This document shows, one piece after another, positions 59,101-64,000 of a stretch of DNA of 64,000 nucleotides (the first letter of the stretch is position 1; every line of letters begins with the position of its first letter). The notes beneath the pieces are model-generated. The model saw only the letters and a program-made list of their open reading frames with translations. It did no database searches and had not been told where the DNA came from. Origin of the DNA: Caldilineaceae bacterium (lineage in GTDB: Bacteria; Chloroflexota; Anaerolineae; Caldilineales; Caldilineaceae); the NCBI GenBank assembly GCA_020634755.1, contig JACKBC010000001.1, positions 62,001-126,000 of the forward strand. The letters are read 5' to 3'. Both the position numbers and the translations under genes were made by a program.

Positions 59101-59840
59101 TCGAAGCATGGCCGGGTGATAACTACCTGGATATCGAGCTGGCCCCCATGGTACATATACCTTCGGGCGAATACGTTCGCGGGAATTCGGATGGTTTTCC
59201 CGATGAAAAGTTTGAGAAGATCATTTTTGTTGACGAGTTCTATGTCGATCAATACGAAGTCACCAACCGTCAATATAATCAATGTGTACAAGCTGGTCGT
59301 TGTACTTTGCCCAGATTACCTAGGTCAGTCAATTTTGGGCATTACTACACAGGCGCCGAATATGGCAACTATCCCGTAATTTGGGTCAGTTGGGAAGATG
59401 CAGCGGCATATTGTTCATTCGTTGGTAAACGGCTTCCGACCGAGGCAGAATGGGAAAAAGCTGCGCGCGGCCCCGACGATACATTGTATCCCTGGGGCAA
59501 TGAAGAACCAACGAATCAGGCCAACTATAATTATGTTTACAAGGACGTGGCGCCAGTCGGGTCGTTCCCCTTGGATACCAGCGGTTATGGAGTTAGTGAC
59601 ATGGCTGGAAATGTACGCGAATGGGTTGCCGATTGGTATCAATGGGATTATTATCTAAGTGCACCCAGCCAAAATCCAACCGGCCCCAATTCAGGGGTTA
59701 CCAAAGTGTTGCGCGGTGGCAGCTGGAACGATACAGCCGTCTATCTGAGAGGAACCGTACGCAAGAACTTCTTACAAGAAAGCTACGATTCCAATTTGGG
59801 TTTCCGATGTGCCAGTTCCACATTCCCGCCATCACGCTAA
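56121..59840 (+). CDS. Membrane-anchored protein with four SBP_bac_3 domains and an FGE-like domain
   Basis: 1239 residues. One N-terminal membrane helix (VFGLVMLVLISIGMTTWAI) is followed by four family-3 (amino-acid-type) binding domains. Domain 1 is about 52-277 (GRLRVGIRDDFPPFGQIVDD, GFDIDLAREFAKRWLG, IDFSQTYF, EPYGIGVPQGDSYLRDMVNF). Domain 2 (~310-470) is shortened, lacking most of lobe 2. Domain 3 is ~498-730 and domain 4 ~755-985. The last ~230 residues are FGE/SUMF1-like (IPSGEYVRGNSDGFPDE, EVTNRQYNQCV, LPTEAEWEKAARGPDDTLYP, VSDMAGNVREWVADW, LRGGSWNDTAVYLRG). The FGE catalytic cysteines are absent. The four binding domains are clearly diverged from each other, so this duplication is older than that at 46107. 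No transporter genes flank it. CGGAGAAG precedes the ATG. Confidence 0.9.
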   Translation: MAYLSQPKVFGLVMLVLISIGMTTWAIDHFVLSSNNLIEQEEIIEEGPIATRIVNRGRLRVGIRDDFPPFGQIVDDGEPTGFDIDLAREFAKRWLGAPEAIEFRRVSSSNRIPLLASGEVDLLFASMPYKRERDALIDFSQTYFLNGLSLLVRANSGISTLADMEGHTVATIQDSAASDQLDALISAQNINVTISTFPEYPQAIDALQIGQVDAIIADVVALTRYSANNSGLHIISERLTQEPYGIGVPQGDSYLRDMVNFTLQDIKEDGTYDAIYEKWFPTDQPYAVELSPGQWPYTLQDLPTPLQTEAKSRIQDIVQRGHLVAVMSPDIPQMGSQDAAGSWSGFDVDIIHEFARRWLGNADAVEFVAEEDKDVSMQQVTDGAADLMAGGIVKRRDWSSHVDFSQSYLGPPVVSAPLGIGLPQEDTSFRELINVTLQEMKIDGTYDNLFATWFGSNQPAYALEVLPGDADYLLIPYRDSTVALNVKAATESTIERIHERGNVVIAGVRTDLPPFGYLDSNGQVTGFDVDLIQALAAQWGVTVEFVELNALDQVQKVALQEVDIVAAALQHTKDREADIDFSQTYFVDGQAFMVRSDAGINDLHGLNNQNVAALQDSAAIDEFQAYADANGIQTTIMAFPSYENALQALASGQVSAIAANFTVLSQLRTDSEFKILDQILEPEPYGLGLASGDSYFNNLVNFTLQGIKQKGIYDALFQKWFGSDVAPYAINVLPGIWPYTLADSPTTLDKPVRSKVEEIQARGKLIAGTPFDLKPFGFLDADNQISGFDVDIMHEFAKRWLGDANSIEFVPVTAANRIDVLVAGQIDIVAAAMTHRRDRDELIDFSQTYFEDGQSLLVHKGSGIQNLRDLDGKVIAAVQGSGAIENMQSAANQLGISFDILPFQEYPQALEALKAGQVDAVTTGIAAVTHFAQDNPDLEVVGGRFTSEPYGLGIPNYDDRFQDLVNFTLQEMALDGTYDRLYQKWFGPNTQFAIEAWPGDNYLDIELAPMVHIPSGEYVRGNSDGFPDEKFEKIIFVDEFYVDQYEVTNRQYNQCVQAGRCTLPRLPRSVNFGHYYTGAEYGNYPVIWVSWEDAAAYCSFVGKRLPTEAEWEKAARGPDDTLYPWGNEEPTNQANYNYVYKDVAPVGSFPLDTSGYGVSDMAGNVREWVADWYQWDYYLSAPSQNPTGPNSGVTKVLRGGSWNDTAVYLRGTVRKNFLQESYDSNLGFRCASSTFPPSR

Positions 59841-59957
59841 ATGAATTTCGATTGTAATACCATTTTTACTCATGGTGTTTCCAGGCGCTGCGTAAGTCAT
59901 AAATGCTCCACTGCGGAGCCCATCACAAGCGCACGAATTGTCTGAGTGCTGCAAGAT

Positions 59958-61673
59958 ATGAAGAATTACTATCGTATATTAGATTTGCCTGAAAATGCAA
60001 CGCTTGCCCAAATCAAGTGGCAATATAAACAGTTGGTGCGCGTCTATCATCCAGACCGCTTTAAAGATCCAACTGATAAGTCGTTTGCTGAAAACAAACT
60101 GAAAGATATCATTGAAGCATATCGAATTCTATCTTCCCGGATAGAACAACCCAACAGCACATATGCGCCTGACTTAGATCAGATGGCTGATGAACCATCT
60201 ATGCATCCCCCCAGGCCAATTGTGTCCCACAGCTTTTTGGACTTTGGCACACTGAAGCGGGGAGACAGAGAAACAATAACCATTCAAGTCGGCAATATGG
60301 GGGGTATTGCGCAGCAGCTGCACTTTATCCTCAGCGAACCATCCGAATGGTTTGCGATTTCTGAACAAAAGCAGCTATATCAGGATAAGCTTTTACCCGT
60401 CGAAGTCGATGTGACCGTAGATACCAGTACATTGGAAGTTGGCAAAGCCTACGATGGGTGGATTGATGTAACGCTTGATAACACGACCACCCGCGTAAAC
60501 ATAGCGGCGCAGATTACGGCCAAGAAATCACGGTTTTCCGTCCCTGTGCGCATGGTCATGTTCTTGGGACTGCTATTAGCTTTATCCAGCGTAGCCGGAT
60601 TTCTAACAACTTCTTTTTTTTCTAATGCCAGTTCAATTGGTGAACCCAATGCATCGTTAGCGGCTGAAATGGTGTCTAGCACCCAAGCCGAACCATATAT
60701 TGCATTTACCGCGCGCGAGGACGACAAGCAGGCCATTTTTGTCACGCAAATTAGCAGCGGTAAGCAATTTAAGCTTGATCAGATTGGCGCAGAACCCTCT
60801 TGGTCACCGCAGCGCCGACAGCTAGCCTACATCAACGATGATGCTAGCGGAAACACACAGCTATTTGTGGCAGACATTCATAATCTCTACCCATCGCAAC
60901 AGAACCAACCAGCGGTGGGGGAGCCCATAGTGATGTCTCCCACTCAGCTCACCCAGAGTAGTGAAAAAAAATCGTCACCCATTTGGTCTCCAAACGGCCG
61001 CCGCATTGCATATATTACACACCCTTCAGCAGATCCCATCAATCAGACTGGCTCTCTCGCTTTGGTAGAGCTTGATTCTCAAAAAGAGGTCGCGCTAACT
61101 GCCGCCAAGGATGGTAATGTTACTCATTTTTCGTGGAGTGCGAACGGTGATTCGGTTCTGGTTATTCTACACAAAAACAAAGTAACTGAGCTAAGTGTGA
61201 TTGACACTACAACCGGTGCAATGACGCCATTGGCCGACAGTTCCGCATTTATTGGCATTGAGCCTAATGGCGGCATCTGGCTACCCGACGATTCAGGCGT
61301 GTTGCTGTCAGCAGCACAAGGATTATTTTACCTGGATCTCACGAGTGAAAAGACCAATCAAATCACCACCAAATCAGCTTCACAGCCAGTTGTCTCATCC
61401 AACAATAATAAAGTGGCTTTTCTATCACCAAATGCTCAGAGCACTGGTGAAACCAATCTCTGGATAGTGGACATTGATGGGCAGAATCTGGAGCAAATCA
61501 CCGAGTCTGGCTGCCTGACGTATGACTGGTCGCCCGATGGCTCATACATTGCGTTTACTACCGGTAACCTGGAATCTGATTCGCCGACACTCTATTTGTG
61601 GACAATGAAATTGGGGCAGGAACCTAAAGTCATTGCCGAAGTAAGCAGCCCCATCATATCGTGGCTTTACTAA
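59958..61673 (+). CDS. Membrane protein with N-terminal J domain and extracytoplasmic TolB-like propeller
   Basis: 571 residues. Residues 1-65 form a DnaJ J domain with an intact HPD (RVYHPDRFKDP). A beta-sandwich-like region of about 100 residues (HSFLDFGTLKRGDRETITIQ) follows, resembling the C-terminal part of cytosolic MSP/ASH-like modules. One membrane helix (MVMFLGLLLALSSVAGFLTT) lies near 205-225. Outside is a TolB/WD40-like propeller with repeated WSPxxRRIAY-type blades (PSWSPQRRQLAYIN, PIWSPNGRRIAYITH, YDWSPDGSYIAFTT). The topology implies that Hsp70 recruitment is on the inside and protein contact outside. It follows the multi-SBP gene by 117 bp on the same strand. Start: ATG 59958, with a weak ribosome site. 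Confidence 0.85.
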   Translation: MKNYYRILDLPENATLAQIKWQYKQLVRVYHPDRFKDPTDKSFAENKLKDIIEAYRILSSRIEQPNSTYAPDLDQMADEPSMHPPRPIVSHSFLDFGTLKRGDRETITIQVGNMGGIAQQLHFILSEPSEWFAISEQKQLYQDKLLPVEVDVTVDTSTLEVGKAYDGWIDVTLDNTTTRVNIAAQITAKKSRFSVPVRMVMFLGLLLALSSVAGFLTTSFFSNASSIGEPNASLAAEMVSSTQAEPYIAFTAREDDKQAIFVTQISSGKQFKLDQIGAEPSWSPQRRQLAYINDDASGNTQLFVADIHNLYPSQQNQPAVGEPIVMSPTQLTQSSEKKSSPIWSPNGRRIAYITHPSADPINQTGSLALVELDSQKEVALTAAKDGNVTHFSWSANGDSVLVILHKNKVTELSVIDTTTGAMTPLADSSAFIGIEPNGGIWLPDDSGVLLSAAQGLFYLDLTSEKTNQITTKSASQPVVSSNNNKVAFLSPNAQSTGETNLWIVDIDGQNLEQITESGCLTYDWSPDGSYIAFTTGNLESDSPTLYLWTMKLGQEPKVIAEVSSPIISWLY

Positions 61674-61693
61674 TTAGAACTTACGCAAGTTTA

Positions 61694-61774
61694 TAGGACT
61701 TGCGCAAGCCCGAGGAAAATTGCCGAGTCAGCTGTATCATGCGCTCTTGGTACTACATAGGCGCTGCGTAAGTC
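61694..61774. repeat. GACTTACGCA-ended element, copy 6
   Basis: GGACTTGCGCAAGCC and GGCGCTGCGTAAGTC are inverted ends. An extra ACTTACGCAAG lies 15 bp to the left (61679) and a lone right-end fragment GGCGCTGCGTAAGTCA occurs at 59884-59899. Confidence 0.68.
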
Positions 61775-61784
61775 ATGACTTAAA

Positions 61785-61820
61785 CGCATGGTGCGATGGT
61801 TTCAGCCACCGCACCATGCG
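61785..61820. other. Strong hairpin
   Basis: CGCATGGTGCG and CGCACCATGCG are perfect 11-bp arms, 14 bp apart. No T-run follows. It lies 110 bp beyond the J-domain gene stop and may still act as a 3' end stabiliser. Confidence 0.55.
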
Positions 61821-61937
61821 CCACATACCGCCAGGCCGAACTTAGCACCAGGCCCTATATTCGGTTTGGGATCCTGCCGCTACCTCTGGCAGATCGGTCA
61901 CAGATTGACCTGGCACCGGGGATTTTCCGCTAGATAC

Positions 61938-62078
61938 TCAGCCAGATAGCGCTAGCTCATACTCAATCAGATGGCGATTGGGCGCCAATACAAATCCCAA
62001 TTTGGTATAAATTGCCACAGTCTCCTCTTGGTCGCCATAGCTCCAAAGTTCAATAATCAGAAGTGATTGGTTTGTCAT
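61938..62078 (-). pseudogene. GNAT acetyltransferase C-terminal fragment
   Basis: A 46-codon frame from the ATG at 62078 to TGA ends with ETVAIYTKLGFVLAPN and RHLIEYELAL, the usual last strand-helix-strand of GNAT N-acetyltransferases (Y-x-K-x-GF). The acetyl-CoA-binding part (R/QxxGxG/A) is missing, so it cannot be a working enzyme. It starts 2 bp after the stop of the YdeI-type gene on the same strand. The upstream part of the GNAT gene was probably lost or replaced. Confidence 0.6.
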
Positions 62079-62080
62079 GA

Positions 62081-62353
62081 TTATTCCGCTGCTCCTTTTG
62101 CCTCTTTGGCTGAAGCATCATGCTTCATCTTCATATAAACGCCGCCCGTTTCAAGTTCATCCAGCATTTGATGGAGTCGCTTCTCCTTTGTCTTCTTTTG
62201 CTTGGCCTTCATGATCCAGCCAATATAATCATTCTGTTGATATGCTGGTCGCCGTTTGTAAGCGTCCATGAGCCCCCGCGCGACCAAAGCTTCTGCTACA
62301 AAATCTGGCATCTCGTGCTGTGGTCGTTTTAGTTTCGAATAATCTGTATCCAT
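62081..62353 (-). CDS. YdeI/OmpD-associated (bacteriocin-protection type) family protein
   Basis: A 90-residue cytosolic protein. The C-terminal part RRPAYQQNDYIGWIMKAKQ to KRLHQMLDELETGGVYMKMK matches the YdeI/OmpD-associated family signature. The N-terminal part is MPDFVAEALVARGLMDAYKR. The family name comes from an association with OmpD and bacteriocin tolerance in enterobacteria; its molecular function is unknown. The ATG at 62353 has AGGAGAAA 7 bp upstream. An ATG 27 codons further upstream lacks a good site. Confidence 0.8.
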   Translation of the reverse strand: MDTDYSKLKRPQHEMPDFVAEALVARGLMDAYKRRPAYQQNDYIGWIMKAKQKKTKEKRLHQMLDELETGGVYMKMKHDASAKEAKGAAE

Positions 62354-62772
62354 TGCGACGTTTTCTCCTAAAGCGGTAGAGATAGAAAATGGTGATTTTA
62401 AGTTGTATCTTGAAAGATGAAGTGATATTATCACGCCATGCGGACAGAATTGATCCTGATTTTTCCTATTTTATCGAAACAAGGCATGAATTCTGTGATT
62501 TGTCTCCGCAAATGCACTCTGCCAGCCAATCATAAATCATATCGTAATGGTTTCTGGTATATGGCAGGCTATTGCCATATGCTAGACTCATAGAGATGAG
62601 CAATATTTGATAACCAATTATTGTACGCTTTACAAGGGCCATCTAATAAGTCATTGGTTACCGGATGACTCTGTACACATCATAACCGACATCCCACAGA
62701 TCCGAATTTTAAAGACAGAAAAAGCATTGGCCGCCCAAACGGGTAGCCTTATTGCAAAATAAAAATTGGCTA
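62354..62772. other. Intergenic region between divergent genes
   Basis: A+T-rich, about 420 bp, with no gene or clear repeat recognised. It must contain the promoter of the minus-strand YdeI gene and leads into the promoter at 62773. Confidence 0.4.
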
Positions 62773-62801
62773 TTGACAAATCATAAAAACATTGTTACAA
62801 T
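62773..62801 (+). promoter_or_regulatory. Sigma-70 promoter of the TetR gene
   Basis: TTGACA (62773-62778), a 17-bp spacer and TACAAT (62796-62801) match the consensus in ten or more of twelve positions. The predicted start point falls within the operator at 62803-62817. Confidence 0.8.
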
Positions 62802-62802
62802 A

Positions 62803-62817
62803 CTGAACATTGTTCAG
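62803..62817 (+). promoter_or_regulatory. TetR-family operator at the TetR promoter
   Basis: The perfect palindrome CTGAACATTGTTCAG, centred on ATT, overlaps the expected transcription start, consistent with autorepression. A near-identical site is at 63476. Confidence 0.7.
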
Positions 62818-62827
62818 AAAATTAACC

Positions 62828-63460
62828 ATGATAAATTTAAGCCCAAGAGAAAAGCGCCAACAGCGCACGCATCAAGCCATACTAGACGCCGCCCGCAAGA
62901 TCATCAGCACCAAAGGGATCTCGGGGCTTTCCATGCGCGGTTTGGCTAGAGTTATAGAGTATAGTCCGGCAGCCCTCTATGAATATTTTGGCAGCAAAGA
63001 AGAAATTATTCAGGCCGTAGTAGAACAGGGTTTTGAGCGCTTTACCGGCTATCTAGATCGCGTGGACAAGACTTTGCCCGCCGCTGAGTATTTAACAGAG
63101 TTGGGCATGGCCTATATCAACTTTGCCGTGCAGAACCCCGACTTTTTTCTACTTATGTTTACTACGGCGCCATTGGCAGATGTACACGGCGAACTATCAG
63201 ATGAGGCCGACGAAACAGACCAACTCAAAGCAGATGCCTCGTTTTCAATTTTACTGCGCGGCGTAGAGCGCTCCATAGCCGAAGGCATCACTAAAACAGG
63301 CGCCAATTATGGCGCCTTTGAAATAGCCTATACGCTCTGGGTGCACGTACACGGTATGGCCATGCTGCAAGTGACCAATTTACGCCATATTTCGCATGAC
63401 TTTGATCAGATCAACCGCTTAAGTTTGCATATTTTATTCGAAGGCCTGGCGGCACAGTAA
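62828..63460 (+). CDS. TetR-family transcription regulator
   Basis: A 210-residue repressor. The N-terminal helix-turn-helix reads RTHQAILDAARKIISTKGIS, then LSMRGLARVIEYSPAALYEY and FGSKEEIIQAVVEQGF, the standard TetR_N pattern with a Tyr-Phe in the recognition helix. The C-terminal ligand domain (MAYINFAVQNPDFFLLMF) belongs to the TetR_C_33-like group. The ligand is unknown. The ATG at 62828 is preferred over TTG 62810, which lies inside the operator. It probably controls itself and the ABA4-like gene through the paired CTGAAC-x-x-x-GTTC sites. Confidence 0.9.
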   Translation: MINLSPREKRQQRTHQAILDAARKIISTKGISGLSMRGLARVIEYSPAALYEYFGSKEEIIQAVVEQGFERFTGYLDRVDKTLPAAEYLTELGMAYINFAVQNPDFFLLMFTTAPLADVHGELSDEADETDQLKADASFSILLRGVERSIAEGITKTGANYGAFEIAYTLWVHVHGMAMLQVTNLRHISHDFDQINRLSLHILFEGLAAQ

Positions 63461-63475
63461 TTTTTTTACGTAGAT

Positions 63476-63490
63476 CTGAACGTTGTTCGG
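63476..63490 (+). promoter_or_regulatory. Second TetR-type operator before the ABA4-like gene
   Basis: CTGAACGTTGTTCGG matches the operator at 62803 at 13 of 15 positions. It lies 35 bp before the ATG at 63526. This supports co-regulation, or binding between the two genes. Confidence 0.65.
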
Positions 63491-63525
63491 TAATTACACG
63501 TCGTTAGAACAAGGACACAACACCG

Positions 63526-63999
63526 ATGAATACCATCTTTCAGCTCAGCAGCTTGCTTGTAATGCCCTTTTGGGTTGCCATGATTCTGCTGCCCCATTGG
63601 CGCTGGACACAACGTATTATTCAGTCATTTTGGATCGTGGTCCCAGCCGCAGCGCTTTACGCCCTCCTAGTCATTCCCATAGCGCCTGCAGCCTTCATGG
63701 ATTTGATGAATCCAACGCTACAGGGGATTTCCGCCTTGCTTGGGGCGCCGCAAGGAGCCACCATCGGCTGGGTTCATTTCTTGACCTTTGATCTCTTTGT
63801 GGGACGTTGGGTCTATCTGGACAGTCGCCAACGCAACATGAGCGCTTGGATAGCTTCACCAATCCTTTTTCTGATTCTAATGTTTGGCCCTTTGGGGTTT
63901 ATCACTTACTGGGCAAGCACTTTTTGGAAAAAAGAGCCAACCACCGCAGCAAATTTGCCACACAATGCCACAACTTATGCAGCGTCAGCAGAGCGCTAA
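63526..63999 (+). CDS. ABA4-like (DUF4281) membrane protein
   Basis: A 157-residue protein with four hydrophobic segments (FQLSSLLVMPFWVAMILLP, SFWIVVPAAALYALLVIPI, then the GATIGWVHFLTFDLFVGRWV and SPILFLILMFGPLGFITYW regions). The family motif FDLFVGRWVYLDSR followed by GPLGF is typical of ABA4-like proteins, named for plant neoxanthin synthesis. In bacteria the function is unknown and carotenoid chemistry is only a guess. AAGGA precedes the ATG. It lies just downstream of TetR and its second operator. The stop is just inside the window edge. Confidence 0.85.
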   Translation: MNTIFQLSSLLVMPFWVAMILLPHWRWTQRIIQSFWIVVPAAALYALLVIPIAPAAFMDLMNPTLQGISALLGAPQGATIGWVHFLTFDLFVGRWVYLDSRQRNMSAWIASPILFLILMFGPLGFITYWASTFWKKEPTTAANLPHNATTYAASAER

Positions 64000-64000
64000 A

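Noticed and set aside
30756..59840. Reading the two FGE-like domains as active sulfatase-modifying enzymes
   Set aside because: Both lack the paired cysteines expected after GGS, and no sulfatase gene is in the window.
747..62827. tRNA or rRNA genes in the gaps
   Set aside because: No acceptor/T-loop pattern such as GGTTCRAATCC with a closing stem was found. Hairpins in the gaps belong to repeats or terminators.

Overview
The window looks like a chromosomal piece of a Chloroflexota bacterium (Anaerolineae/Caldilineae-like). This is inference. It rests on moderately high G+C, a large share of Chloroflexota-style genes (DUF2207 membrane protein, flavin-dependent LLM oxidoreductase, NACHT protein with an FGE-like tail, gingipain-like C25 peptidase, a giant SdrD-B repeat protein ending in YMPLIMRP) and many small intergenic inverted repeats. 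No rRNA, tRNA, CRISPR array, complete insertion sequence or prophage was seen.

Layout. 0-13 kb: truncated proB, a GAF histidine kinase without a partner regulator, an AAA ATPase fused to an OmpR-type winged helix, a small FtsK-like ATPase behind a LexA-box promoter and a folded leader, a CBS protein, an rfbD-glycosyltransferase pair, a LivF-like ATPase and a beta-hydroxyacid dehydrogenase. 12-22 kb: LysM/M23 peptidase, rho, S4 protein, DUF1385 protein, an EEP phosphohydrolase, RarA fused to a methyltransferase-like domain, and an LLM oxidoreductase. 23-30 kb: DUF2207, zinc-ribbon, helical and SPFH-excisionase proteins (possibly one membrane-stress group), then a phosphohexomutase. 30-55 kb, mostly minus strand: NACHT-FGE, C25 peptidase, 20-repeat SdrD-B protein, a protein with four OpuAC-type binding domains, a permuted PstS-like protein, a di-haem peroxidase and a cupredoxin. 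56-64 kb: a protein with four SBP_bac_3 domains plus an FGE-like domain, a J-domain/beta-propeller membrane protein, a GNAT fragment, a YdeI-type gene, and a TetR gene next to an ABA4-like gene with matching operators.

The most unusual stretch is 46-60 kb. Three surface or secreted proteins are built from tandem or rearranged periplasmic-binding-protein modules of three families, with no ABC permease or ATPase nearby. One carries a very recent 861-bp triplication and one has the two halves of PstS in swapped order. They read as extracellular ligand-binding or sensing proteins rather than transporters. The second notable feature is 5.2-6.7 kb: an SOS-type promoter, a terminator and two branched inverted-repeat structures upstream of the FtsK-like gene.

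Intergenic DNA is crowded with several families of small palindromic repeats. They include a 12-copy ~88-bp family with CAGTA/TACTG ends, a ~80-bp family with GACTTACGCA ends, a 130-bp MITE inserted into another repeat, heptamer arrays invaded by a third MITE, and more. All coordinates and motifs were read by eye. Family names are recognition calls, not database results.
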